Assembly: GCA_013365325.1 (NCBI GenBank)
Contig: JABVXV010000404.1
Span: 1-50,209, forward strand
Direction of reading: 5' to 3'
DNA length: 50,209 nt
Source of the DNA: Dipetalonema caudispina
Taxonomy: Eukaryota > Nematoda > Chromadorea > Rhabditida > Onchocercidae
Shown: positions 12,830-28,415 of the stretch, piece by piece
Layout: every line of letters starts with the position of its first letter
How positions within the stretch are numbered: the first letter of the stretch is position 1
The notes under the pieces: generated by a model
Seen by the model: only the letters and a program-made list of their open reading frames with translations
The model's database searches: none
Told to the model about the DNA's origin: nothing
Translations under genes and position numbers: made by a program

Positions 12830-15761
12830 ATGATACATCAACAAGATTTGGTGATTTGGCTTGCAACAGTTTATGAACTTGGCTCTGTTCGCTTCATTGA
12901 AATGATAAATGTTGAACTGCCCATCAAAGTAGCATTAAAATTTGCATATTTATGACAGATTACTTGCTAAAAATAGCGGTCATTCATAGAAGGAATCCTT
13001 TTTTACGCAGTATTCATTCGAAGGTGGCTGTTTGCAAGAAATCGATTTGCAACTAATCATAGATGATAGATCCTCGAGAAATACCTCAGACATCCAGGAC
13101 GATGGCCGTGAGTCGACACAGCCGTCCAGGATGATACATACCTATGTACTATCTGGCATTTCAGTTTTTCCACCTGAATTTTAAATAAAAATCAGATTTC
13201 AGGCTATAAAGATTAATAGGAAAAAGATGATTCTAACGACAATTACATCAATTATGTATGTTGTGTTCAACATTTCTTACACAATTGCTGTATTGATTGT
13301 GTGCGTAAGAAAACGAAACGTTAAAACAGTAACTTTCTAAAACAAATTTCTTCTCTTGCTTTTACCGCAAGTAGTAGAATGGCAGGATTAAAGGGAAGAT
13401 TTATAGTACCTCCAGCAAAGCCTTAAAACCACAACTGCTTTGATACTTCACTCCACCACTTGATTTTATCTCTATCGGAAATGGAAGAAGGCCTAAAAAA
13501 AATTTTTCGATTCAGGATTCAAACTGTTGGCTCTTAGTCTGCCAGACTACAACACCATAGTAAAAGAATTATTTTTTAGATAAAAGAGAAAAACGAACAG
13601 CATAAATCATCACAACGGCCAAAAGGCCCAGAAGCAAAACGAAAACAGCCTTTTGGCCCTGAACCCTTACCAAAACCTCCAGTCACCAAAAGACCTGTTG
13701 CTGTAGCTGGCGTACTCAAACAAGTGCTGCAACAACATCCAATTGCAGCTAATCAAATACAGCAAACAATCAATGATGTTAGCTAAAAAAAAGTGTTAAA
13801 ATGACCTGAGTCCCGAAAACGTCCAATAGATCCTACAGTCTGAGAGCTTATAGCGGTCGTGAAAATAGTTCAAGAGAATCCTAAAACTATTTTCCATGGT
13901 ATTCCTCAAAGTAACAACGTATCCTTATATAAATTTCATTGAATTTGGATGAGAAATAAGAAGCGTTACATTTGCATATGAACCACTCACCGTTTCCAAA
14001 ATCCAAATATATTTCACTTTTCCATTTGCTTCTTTAATGTCTTTCTGATCTCAAGGCGACATTTCAAAATGATGCGAGCACTGAAATTGTTTAGAAATTT
14101 GAGAATAAATTCTTGATAAATGTAAATGGCACGAAATACCGTACCATCTAGGCTAGGTAATTATAATACATAGAATGATACCAAGAATGAAGCAGTGATG
14201 AAGGGTGTTACCCATGTATCTTCGTTTAACTATATAATTCTAATTAAGTTAACTTTTAATGCCAGATAGTTCACCGAAACTGAGGACTGTGAAGCGGAAA
14301 AATTAAGCAAATAAATGCTAACGCAGATTTTGTTTGAGTCGGTAGCCTTCGAAGTTCTATAGAAGTCAAGCAGAAATACATCAGAATTTCTTTGTAATGA
14401 GAGCTTTGATAGGGAAAAATTTGTGAGAGCATTTTCGATCACGTCAACCTATGTCATCCACAATATATTCAGGAATTTGTACAACCGACACAGCTAAGTA
14501 AAGAACGAATAGTGAGCGCAAAAAATGGGCAGAAAAATCTGCTGCAGGTTCGCTGATTTTTGCTTCAAAATTCTAATAATTTAATAAACCGTTGAGTGAA
14601 GAGAGAAGTTATTGATGAAGTAAGAAAGACATTCAAATTTTTAGAGGATAAAAGATATAAAGGAAAAAAAGGATGGACAAATTCAATACGAACAGTATGT
14701 AAGCTCTAAACGAATATCTTTTACTGACGAACTGATATATTCAGACTGTAAGTCATCTGTCATCGTAAAGGCAAGAATATGGGATGAATCCCCTAAACAA
14801 ACTTTCAGACACTTCGCCAACTGACCTTATGGTATTGGCCAGATATAATAACAACACTGGTATATTGGATGGCACCATAAAAATGGTCCAAATGAAGGAA
14901 TATTTCAATACTTCCCTTATTTCAAATAAATTGACTCTGATGAGAATTAAAAGAAATCCAAAATAAATTCTTAGAAATCAATAAAACGGCGAAAAAAGGC
15001 AACAAAAAACGGAATAAAATTTGAAATAGCGCAAACGCAAAGAAGTACAGAAACGGAAGAGCAGTTAAAAGAAGATCAGGTGAGTATTGTTGGATATATT
15101 TGGATAATAATATAAACTAAAACGAGCTTAAAAGAAGCTTGCATAATGTTATCACTCCACATACTCCATTATAACTATCTTATTCACACTCATTATCACA
15201 ATCCTCATAATCAATATTACTATTTTCATATCACTAATACTACTAAACATTGTCATTAGCACGGTCCACGAGATGTTTTGGGTTCGAATTCTGTCATTTT
15301 ACTACTCTAAGGATCCGTATTTTCGTAATCGCTGTTGTTACACGTGTTCTTGGTGACCTTCAGACGTCTTTTAAATCCTTTGATACCAGTCCTTTTTATC
15401 AGCTACAGTAGATGTCTTGATGTCATGTTCAAGTTTCTTTTCATCTGATTTCTAAAATGCCTAAGAATATTGAATTCTTCTTTCCCACTTTCTGCCAGCT
15501 TCTCTTACTTGCACTCCCTTCTGACACTTCATAGATCTCTCAATGAATTTTCAATCTTTATATTGATATAATATAATTATGAACCGGTGATCTCAATTAT
15601 TGAATAACCGATTCTGAGATTGTTTGAACCATCACCACCTCACTAGCCTTTATTATTTATAGATGACAAAGGAGAATCAAGAAGAGGAAGAGGAAGATGA
15701 TACGATGAAAGGAATCGCTTCACTACAACAAGATCTCAATATTGTCTCTACCGAAGAATAA
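12830..15761 (+). CDS. Unrecognised multi-exon gene; basic then acidic low-complexity C-terminus
   Basis: I do not recognise the family. Well supported exons, each open and bounded by good splice sites: 12830-12928 (MIHQQDLVIWLATVYELG...), 13011-13107, 13580-13777 (KRPVAVAGVLKQVLQQHPIA), 14473-14547 (EFVQPTQLSKERIVSAKNGQ), 14645-14747 (SSKRISFTDELIYSD), 14809 to about 14831, 14975-15079 (KSIKRRKKATKNG) and 15663-15761 (ending NIVSTEE). Weaker small exons: about 13304-13322, 13378-13405, 13845-13905 and 14090-14120; these would reconcile phases. The predicted protein is about 350 residues, with a Pro/Lys-rich middle, a Lys/Arg-rich patch and a Glu/Asp run near the end, suggesting a nuclear protein. 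KRISF fits the RVxF docking consensus for protein phosphatase 1 (inference only). An AATAAA follows the stop near 15783. mys-1 starts 348 bp downstream. The 14809 exon may instead run to a stop at 14964. Confidence 0.45.
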
Positions 15762-16109
15762 CGTGATCATTCATTTCTATCAAATAAATCAGTTATCGAA
15801 AATAAACAATGTTGACCTTCCTGACCTTTCTATTCTGCAGCAGTGAAAAATTGGCGAACAGCCCGCGGCCTGAATTACTACGGGAAGTGATTCGGCCACG
15901 TTCATTCCTCATCTCTCACGCTTTTCATTTTTCAAGTTTCTAAGGACACGTACGTTTGCAGGTCATTTTTGATGTTAGCATGAGAATCATAGATTGTATG
16001 AGGTGTTGGACTTCTTCTACCACTGTATGGAATTCAGGACTCTGTCACCGTATTTATCTTACAAATTCATTTGGTAACATATTCATATGGTTGCATTTAC
16101 AGTAAAAAA

Positions 16110-19290
<3,181 letters not shown>

Positions 19291-19842
19291 ATAATGTATT
19301 TTGATACGTTGTACACTTTAGTAGATCCATCCCATTTGTATATATATATATATATATCACCTGTTTTCCATTGCATTTCCTCTATGCTTACTATTCAGAA
19401 GGAGCATAAGGAATGTGTTATGACAAGAAATAATCCGACTTAAAACACTGTTTGCTACTTAATTGATCAAGGTTCATGTTGTTGATGTCGGTGTACTGTA
19501 CGTTGTGATTTTTTGATTTATAACCGTTCCAGTAAATAGTTTTCTTTCTAACTAAAATATCTTGCTTTCTGCTTCTACCTTGGTACTGGAGAGAAATCGA
19601 AAGTTTCCTCTTTACTTTGTATATTTAATCGATTCTTAGAGGAAATCTTGGGACTTCTGATGTCCATAATTGACCATTGTAAATCATCAGGCATTTGCGA
19701 ACAGATGAAATTCCGATTCCTTGGTTATTGTCCTTCTATGGACTTAAATATAACGCAGTATCTCATATTGCTCATGACTGCAAATGTCTATATTCTACAA
19801 TAGTTGTCATTTGTCGAAAATTTCATGTTTCCAGGTATTCAA
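19291..19842. other. Gap between mys-1 and the FANCM-like gene, with a (TA)n run
   Basis: Contains a (TA)n microsatellite at about 19339-19357. The right end is an acceptor (TTTCCAG, ending about 19835) just before the next ATG. No clear AATAAA follows mys-1. I see no gene. Confidence 0.6.
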
Positions 19843-22800
19843 ATGGAGCCCCTTGGGTTTGCTCATTTACGAATTGGAGAGGTGGTAGATGTGGCACCTA
19901 CGATATCTAATCGAGGATACAAAAAGAATGGCTTAGATGTCTCAAAGTGAGTGCTTTGTAACTTCTTTGCTAACTTTCCTTTACACTTTCAAATAACGAA
20001 CATGGGAAAGTTGTAGACATGTGTATAGTATTGCATTTTCGTCTGTTGTTCGGTGGTAGTATTGATCGTAAGACACGAGTTTTTCGTTTGTTTCGAAAAT
20101 ATAGTTCTTCCCAAACATTGCTGTAGAAGTTGGCCATATTACTATGTTTTGCAGACTAACGAAATCCCAACAATTATCGATGCGTCATTTGTACTATCCT
20201 GTAAATACACCCGTTTGTCGATATCAAAAGAGGCTAATTTTAGATTCATTATACAACAATATGCTGGTAGCACTACCGAAAGAACTTGATGCTTTCTTCG
20301 TCAGTGCCGTTGCTATGCTCAATTTCCACAGGTACCAATTTTTCTATAACTATTGCGATCTTAGAATGAGTCATCGAAGAATTAATCATTTCGTTCTTCA
20401 TTTGACACGACCGTTTCGTCGTTGACTTTTCAGTATTTGAAATACAGAAATGATTTTTTCGGTCTTTAAGGAGTAGATTACATGGTCATTTATAGCTCTT
20501 ATACAGTTTCAAATTTTATGCAGTAGATCCCTGTTGTGCTTTCTCTTTCCTCCAAAGAAACCGTATATTGTGCTGCAGTATTCTTGTAAAACTACTTAGG
20601 AACACATTTTTTTCTCCCAGTATTAATTAGGTAGTTAATGCCAAGATTTATGACCTTTGACTGACTTTCATGTTTTTGAATTTTCTAGAATTCTGAATCA
20701 CAGCTATTTCCTTACGACGATTAGCTGTCTTGCTTATATTTTCTGAAGCATTCAAGTAATAAATTGTTAATTTATATGTCGATGTATCTGTTCCATATAA
20801 TGATATATATGCGTCAGATATGAAACAAATAAATAACGAAAATAGTGTACGTCATTCCTAAGAATATTTAAGCGAAAGATGCCTAAATCCATCGTAGCTA
20901 TTTATAGATGGTTTCCGATGCAGAAGGTAGTATGCGTATGCAAAAATGTAGAATCATCGTCAAATGCCGCGAAGCGATTCGTTGAAATTACGGGTTATTC
21001 ACAGGGTATTTGCGTGTATGCTAATCTGAAAAAAAGTGATCGTTATCCAAAATGGATTGAACAAGACATCATATTTACTACTGCAGAGGTTCTTGCATTT
21101 TTCTTCTTGATTAATAAAAAGAGAAGGTTATGGATGCATTTAAACTTTAATTAGCTAAATGTGATTAGGACTAATCATCTGTAGTCGATTAGACTAGTAA
21201 GCTAATAGGAACGTTTTTCTTTGCATATAGCAGAAGTTTTTTGCTGATAAGAAATACAACTTACAATTTTAATATCAGCTAATTAAATAACAGGAAAATA
21301 ATAACTTCCGGTACATCATGCTAGTATTTTTTTTAGAATCACCAAAATTGACAATGTACGATACTAAACATTTCCCCTCTTTTTTTCCATTCTCAAGATA
21401 TGTTTTGAAGACTTCGGAATAAACATTTAAGAGAAATAATCTACACCAATATCCATGATAGCGAACTAAGTTAGGATAATCAGCACACATTTGTTATATC
21501 ACTTTTACAAATGTATCATTGTTTTTTTCTTGCGATCACTGAAGTAAAACAAAATTTAAAAATGTAACATATCAAAGGAAAAATTCTTATTTTATCATAA
21601 AAATGTGTCATACTCTTTCACACCTTCTTTTTAATCATCTATGATTAGGTAACTTATCATCGTTTGAGAAATATCTCTATTTTTAAAATACTGTGTACTG
21701 CTATTACTTGCAAGTATTTTTTTGGGTAAAATTTGGTTGAATTTCAGATAATCTTCCAAGAAGATATACTACTTTCAATTGTAGGGCCTCGCTTCTGATT
21801 TCACGGGCAGAGAAGAGCTTTCAGAAATATGCTTGATGATTGTGGAAGATGCTCACCGTGCTGTCTCTGGTTCCCATCCTGTATCCGAACTAATCCGTAA
21901 TTGTATTCTTGAAAAAGTAAGTTACTAATTGAATTAACTGGAGCATTTTTGTGCTAATGACATTCAATATCATCCAATTCTGATCGAGTAGACGATTGGT
22001 TGTTAGACGGAACACAGAAGATGAGAAAGAAATATCATAATCTATGATTGTCACATGATTTCCATTGTTCACTCAGTTTTTTTTTTTACTTTATTTTGAG
22101 GTGAAATCTTTTTTCAAGGCAAAGTTTCGTGTTTTGGCTTATACAGACTCTAAAGTGGATAAAGTCGGCCAATTACAATTAATTGTGATGAATCTCCAAA
22201 TCGATTTGATTCGATCATTAAGCTCGATAAAAGAGGAGGTTTCGTTAGCTGTTGCTTCGCCAAGGATGTATAAACTTTACATAACCATCAATGAAGATAT
22301 GCGTCGTTTTGGCAATGAACTACTGAAAGTATCTCCTTCTATTTTTGTTAATTTTCTTGGAAATTATTAGTAAATTACAAGTAGATTACATAATGACTGT
22401 TTTCTAAGTATTATTCGAAAATTCAGTGGTTACACTATCTGCAAATGGATCACAGTAATTGTCCTTGCTGATTCGTAAGAAAGGAAATTGCAGCTCTTGT
22501 CAGCAGGATTTATGTACATATTAAATCTTTTTTGAAATGATAAAAGCTGGAGAAAGGGACATGACAGATCTTTCATTTTTAAAAACTTGCTAATTAAAAG
22601 CATGAATATGGAAGTTTTATTAGGCAGGAAGTAACTTTTGGAAGGAATATTTTCAACGATCTTTAATTTCTCTCATGCTTTTCACCATCATTGTCTTTTC
22701 AGACACTGGAGCCCATTGCATCATTACTGTGTGAAAGTGGCATATTTCCTACAAATGACATAAAGAAGATTGCAAATTTTTCAACAAGTTATTTGCAAAA

Positions 22801-25800
22801 GAAGATGGAAAATGGGCTTGATCATCTGGCGGAAAGTTATTGTGATTTTTTCGAACTTCTATCAGCATACGATATTCTAATGTGTGATGGTTTAACGGCT
22901 TTTAGAAATACTCTTCAAGGTTAATAGTTTTTGAAGCAATCATTTCGGGGATGATCCACTCACAATAATGAGAACTTCTGTAAGCTATGAAGTTGGCTCT
23001 TTTATTACTAATATGATTCGGCACATAAATACTTTTCAGCATTATCCACTCAGAGCACAACGATTGCAGAAATTACTCAATCAAGTGACATTTTACGAGA
23101 GGCTTGTTTTCTCCCAGTTCTTTCAAGGTCTGATGATCTGCAGTGCCACAAACTGGATACGCTGATTACATTGCTAACAAAAACTTGTGCATATTATGGT
23201 GTGTTTTATCTCGACTTTCATTCTCTTCTGAAAAGAAGCCTCAATTATCACTCCTAATAGTTTTTAACATTTCCAGGTCGCCAGAAGTCAACAGTAATAG
23301 TGTTATGTAGAGATCGGGATCCAGCATTTGTTAGCAGTCTTCTTCTGTCGGTTAAAGCACGGCTTTCTGGCGAACAATCTGGATTCGCTTTCTTCCTCTA
23401 TAAAAGCGGTACTTTTGTTCAATTTTTAAAGATTTATAGTGATAAAGCCCCATCTTTTCCTTACTTGCTATACCCGTTTCCACTTCCATTTCCACTTCTT
23501 TCGTGATTCACATTCTCTTTTGTCGATCTTCTTTTCTCGTCCATTCTTATTCGGTACTCATTTATTTATTTACTTATTTTAGTTTATTTTATTCCAGGAA
23601 GCGATCACCAAACAGAAATTTCGGGAAATTCGATGAAGGTGTAGACTCCAATAAATTTTTACTTATAACTTAACTGTATTATATCATTTTTCATAAAGAA
23701 TATTCTTATGTCATTCATATGTATATTATAAAAATGTCTGATGATATTCACAGGATGAATTATGCAATGTTATCATTATACCATGTGGTTCTGATGCAGT
23801 TAAAATTAACATCGGCTACATAGATTCCGTAATTTGTATGGATGAAGGGTTTGTTTTTTGCAGACAGTCCTTGCTTTTTATTTTGAAATTTCCTTAATCT
23901 TTTTTCTTACATTTAATGAAGTAAGCATTTGCACAACTGATGCACTATTTATTGTTTAGCTTGTGTGCGCTTCATTATACAGGAACCATCGGAGTGCGAT
24001 CAGAAGGAAATCTCTACGCTCTCTGCTCTGCAGGCTATGAAACGGTATGGATAACACATCAAACGAACAACAGACATCTTAGCGTCACAAGTTAATGTTT
24101 AATTAGAAGTAATCATGATAAAATCAATAAAAAGAATTTTTTAGGAAGCAGAATATATTCAGCTTATTGCTTAATCATTAACACAAGCCCAAGTGAAAAT
24201 TGTGGAAGTAAAATTATCTGTGATGGTAATGCAATGTACTGATCATATTTTAGAATATCTACAGTTTCTTGGCAATTGAAGGAACCGTTGATTGCGTACA
24301 AACGGATCACATCAAAGGCCTACAGCTATGTAACGATGTATTACCGATGTTGCCATTTAATGTCATTCCTGAAATTGTGGAATATTGGGCTCAAAATGTT
24401 AACAACAGGTTGAATTGACTTTTTTCATTCGATAAATGGAATTCAGCAAACCAAATAACATTATTGTTTTTGATTATCGCTATTACAGTGAAGGTTTGCT
24501 GACGATGGTTCAACGTTTGGATTTTCAAGAAAGACTTGCTTTCAGTGGTCCACTGGATAGGTTAAACTTGATTGAGGTTTATTTTCCATTTAATTAATTT
24601 CCATTTTTTCCGATGAGACTCGATACTTATAAAGAAACGAGACTTTGCTTTCTCCATCCAAAAATCTCTTCTCACTGGAGAAGAGATGATGGGCATCAGT
24701 TCTCCATTCTAGTAATCATAGAATAGTGTCCTTTTTCGAGTAAATGGGTCAATTACTTGAAATTTAAGCAGAATTCTTTTTTAACCACATGTTTTCTACT
24801 TTTAGCTGTTTATTTAGAAAGATAGCAGTATTAAAGTTTGTTTTTCTTTAAATTTCTGTGCTTTGGTATCGAACTCTTTCGTCAGGACAACTGTAGTTTA
24901 TTGAATTTCTGTGTGAAGGAAACGTTTTTATGGCAAGATCGTCTACAACGCTTCACATTGCTTGGCCACAGTATTAGTGCTTCCAATTTGACAAATATTT
25001 TCGGCAGAGATCCGAAAATTTTAGTGGGACAAGTTCTTAGGTATGCTTTAATACACATAATATGTGATTTTGATGTAGCAATACTATTTTTTTCCACTGT
25101 TGATTTACAGGTTGGTTCTAATTGTTGTTTGTCACAGATTACAAAATAGGCAGAGGTTGAAATGGATTGACGAAGATTCACAGATATTGAAAGCGGACGA
25201 CCCTGACCTAATTGAATTACATTTGAAAGACGATAAAAATTCAAAAATGGAAGAATACTCTGGAAAACCATCCGGTCGGAAGCGATTAGCAAAAGTACGA
25301 CTGCTTTTTAATCAAAAATTCTACAATTTTCTAGAAATATTAGTTGGTAGCACAACTTCCTATGTAATTATTAAATATTTCTGTCGTGAGCTATAATATA
25401 TATCAAATGGAATTGCAGGGATTATTCAGAAAATGTGACACAACGAAGGTACCGCGCTTGAACCGTATCGATTCATCTAGCTTTACACTGTTGAAAGTAT
25501 TGAAAACAAAGGTAGAACTGATCTGCTTATTTCGGTCGTCACTTTTTCTGCTTTGTTTTGTGCTTTTACATTTTCATTTGCAGATGGGTTGAAGATAACT
25601 TGGTTGCAACTAACTAATTGAGAGGAAGAGTGATTTATCCAGAGTTTTTGAGGAATTTATTCTAATAGTGATTTTCAGATTTTTTAGGCTTTTTTTCCTA
25701 TTATTCAGCTAGACAAATGACAGTCTCCATCTATGGAATACTTTTCTATTTTTTAACTTTTGCAAATTTGTTCAGTTGTTTCAGTTAACAGCAAGTGATT

Positions 25801-25895
25801 TCGTTGACCGCATGGAAGAGCGGGGCCGATATTGTGAACGTCTAAAGCGAATAACCGAAGTCATTCAAAAACTGAATGATTTGATAAGATTATGA
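19843..25895 (+). CDS. FANCM/Mph1/Hef-like SF2 protein with degenerate helicase motifs
   Basis: Seventeen exons, all phase-consistent: 19843-19946, 20155-20331, 20908-21088, 21785-21916, 22119-22328, 22703-22919, 23040-23198, 23277-23408, 23598-23638, 23754-23848, 23960-24044, 24254-24408, 24489-24576, 24886-25040, 25111-25294, 25419-25511, 25776-25895; 775 residues. The framework follows FANCM in order: Q-motif region YYPVNTPVCRYQ (49-59), motif Ia area NFHRWFPMQKVV, motif II region LMIVEDAHRAVSG (171-183), FRVLAYTDSKV with VMNLQIDLI, then the second RecA lobe NVIIIPC...YIDSVICMDEG and LHYTGTIGVRSEGNLYALCS. Catalytic residues are missing: Walker A is LPKELDAFF, DEAH is EDAH, SAT is YTD, and the motif VI arginines are gone. 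ATPase activity is therefore not expected. Known FANCM remodels stalled forks and recruits the Fanconi core and MHF proteins; a scaffold role here is inference. Seventeen open, phase-matched exons argue against a pseudogene. An AATAAA lies near 26113. Confidence 0.8.
24664..24687. repeat. Perfect 10-bp hairpin with 4-nt loop, intronic
   Basis: ATCTCTTCTC, loop ACTG, then GAGAAGAGAT. It lies in the intron between the exons ending at 24576 and starting at 24886 of the FANCM-like gene. Role unknown; it may be chance. Confidence 0.7.
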
Positions 25896-27018
25896 CCGAA
25901 AGTTTGATGTACTTTGATTGCTTCATCAAAATTTCGGAATTCATAGTTTGTAACATCATTGAAAGCATGTCAATCCTAGTATACTCATAAAGTTGTTTTC
26001 TATTATCGTAATACTCCTGTTTATACTGTAAAAGGCAATATCGAGGAGTTTTCTACTTAGTAATTTAGAATTTATACATTCTATGATGAAATCCAAAGAA
26101 AAAGGTCAACATAATAAAACATTACCTTCAAGACTCTTTTTATTCCAATATCTTTTTAACAAAAATATTAAGAAATTAAATAAGCGTAATTGATATCAAA
26201 GTGATTTTATGTATCAAGTTAATGGTAAGAGAAGAGACGACAACCAAGTCATATTTATTGTGTCAAAAGTAATAAGCAAACGAAAAGGATAAAATTTTTG
26301 ATAATTATTCAGAAAGGCGGAAACTTCCTTTTTCACATATTATTTTAGTATTTCTTGTTTATTTTGAGAGTTAAAAAGATGGAATTTCGTGCTTTTTGTT
26401 AGAATCTTTACTCTTTGATGTCGAACTTTTTCGTTAGAATAACCTCCAAATATCAAATTTCTACTTAAAGGGACATCTTTCATGCAATATTGGCCATAGC
26501 ATTGTTTGGTTATCACTTCACAAGCTGGCATTGTGGAAAAGATTTTTGCTATAGATTGAAGAATAAATGAATAGAAAAAAAAATTAATTGAGTAAGAAAG
26601 CGATATTAGTTAGCCAGAATAAGCTTGCGACGAGTTATGATTGGCTTTTGACTAACTCTTTATATTCCAGTGGCCTCAAATTGCACAACCATAACTGTTG
26701 TAATTCTTCAAAAAAAGCTCTGTTCATTTCTTATCAGTTCTGATTGTCACATATCAGCCAAATTTGAATTCTTGAAGATTCACGGTAAATACACGAAGTG
26801 GGATGACTTCACACTACGTATTGAAAATTAAGTTCGGAGTTAATGAAGGCTCAAGAAAAAGGTGAGGTGATGGTGAGTCCAGAAAACCGAACTTCACAAA
26901 ATACATCCTTTTGACTCCCAAGTGAAATTTTGCATTTGTAAGAATGAATTCCGTCATGCACAATTACTACTGTCAATCGGGGCAGCAGCTCAGAAGATAC
27001 ACCTTCAGTAAAATTGGA
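25896..27018. other. Intergenic between the FANCM-like gene and tRNA-Pro
   Basis: Holds the probable 3' end of the FANCM-like transcript (AATAAA near 26113). Otherwise AT-rich, with no supported gene on either strand. Confidence 0.55.
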
Positions 27019-27090
27019 GGGCTGAGCCGGGGATTGATCCCGGGACCTCTCGCACCCTAAGCGAGAATCATACCACTAGACCACTCAGCC
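27019..27090 (-). tRNA. tRNA-Pro, anticodon AGG
   Basis: The minus strand folds as a 72-nt cloverleaf. The acceptor stem GGCTGAG pairs with CTCAGCC, with discriminator C. The D arm is GTCTAGTGGTATGAT. The anticodon stem CTCGC/GCGAG encloses the loop TTAGGGT, giving anticodon AGG. The T stem is CCGGG/CCCGG. The body closely follows the usual metazoan tRNA-Pro. The T loop reads ATCAATC, so position 54 is A where nearly all tRNAs, and the internal B box, have T. CCA is not encoded, as is normal for eukaryotes. Confidence 0.93.
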
Positions 27091-28415
27091 CTGTCTCACT
27101 TCTTTTCAGAACTTCCTTCCATTCCTAAATTATACAGATACAGTTACAGTTTACGTGTTTCACGTTTGTTATCATTCTATCCGCTTCATGTTGATTACTT
27201 GGTATCCACCTTTACGCTTGCTTCTTTAACCGTTTAAACAGTCTATATCCTTCCTCTCAAATTCTAACTCCATCGAGTTGCTAGTAGGTTCAGATTAGAA
27301 AGGGTTCCGGAATTCTATCTGGTTCATAGGTGACAACAAATCGTGTAAGTACTACACATCCTGTAGTACAAACAATTGCTTATTATAACATTTATGGCAA
27401 TATAACAGCAGAAGCATTCACAGAGCAAGAAGGAAATGCTATTTCTGCAGCTGACTTAATGCTTGACTTCATCATGCATTAAGTCAGTTAATAAACATTT
27501 TGGCCAAATCAAGCGGAACAAGAAATACTACCTCATTTTATTTAAGAATCCAAATCTACGAACCAATTTTGAGCGTAAAGAGAATCTGGAAAGACTAGAT
27601 TTACAAACCTTCCGTGACAGTTTCAAGTTTTGCATTCGACTTCATCACTAAGAGTTACACATTTCTCAAGACCTAATATTAGATTTGAAGGATTCCGTGG
27701 CTCTTCTGAGGATGCCGTCCTCGTTCCAACAAATTTCATGTCAAACTGAAATTCGTAGTTTAATTTCAACTTTGACAAAGAAGTTATACAATGAAATTGT
27801 CTGTCTAGGCGTACCACATTCTTCCATCTCTTATGTATACTTCCGTATAAATTATTTTACTCCACCGAACTATAATACAATAGAAGTTCAGAATTTAGGA
27901 ACGCATTCAACAATATCAAACAAAAGGGAAAGATTGAATAACAAATTGACAATAAAACAGAAAACCGAATCCATTTGTTGTTCAATCTTAAAATTGAACC
28001 TTAACACATTGAGCAAACAGGTCCTCAAAGTATTGGTGTTGTAATCAAAAAATTTATTTCTTAAAAAATCTATGAGATTCATTCGCCATAAATACAAACC
28101 GACATATGTAATAAGGGATAAATCGGTAACAATAGAAAGTTCTCAAAAAAAACAGATAACAGACTATCTTTGTCTTAATGCCAACTCCTTTCTTCGAAAT
28201 CTTTGAGAATGGATAATCAGGAAAACCTTATTATTTCTACTTGTCAAGCGTAATTAAAACCTGTTTTTTATTATGCGCCAAGTATCGCTAAATTTATCAA
28301 GTAGAACTAAATATTGCAAATAGTAAAAGACCTTATAGGCTCTCCGTTACACTTCACCGCTTTTCGTTGTAACAACAATCACTTCTCCATAATAAAACAG
28401 AAACATCAGAATAAA
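27091..28415. other. Intergenic with a 12-bp hairpin; 3' flank of rpom-1
   Basis: A perfect hairpin, CTGACTTAATGC ... GCATTAAGTCAG, lies at about 27451-27486. The reading frames of up to 119 codons near 27685-28044 overlap on both strands and show no family motif, so they are not called. TTTATT near 28055 and 28267 could serve as minus-strand polyadenylation signals for rpom-1. Confidence 0.55.

Noticed and set aside
13580..13940. Decayed single-exon gene with three in-frame stops
   Set aside because: Segments before and after the stops look coding in one frame, so a pseudogene was considered. Splice sites at 13777/13778 and the continuing exons to 15761 fit an intron-containing gene better, though not with certainty.
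22920..23165. Frame (MRTSVSYEVGSF...) as an exon of the FANCM-like gene, implying a frameshift
   Set aside because: Splicing GTTAAT (22920) to TTTTCAG (ending 23039) joins exons in correct phase and opens a different frame that continues the protein, so no frameshift is needed.
24882..25292. 136-codon minus-strand frame
   Set aside because: It is antisense to two FANCM-like exons and has no motif of its own.
27685..28044. 119-codon plus-strand frame
   Set aside because: It overlaps open frames on the other strand, lacks known motifs or splice context, and is rich in Asn/Ser/Leu as expected of AT-rich noncoding DNA.
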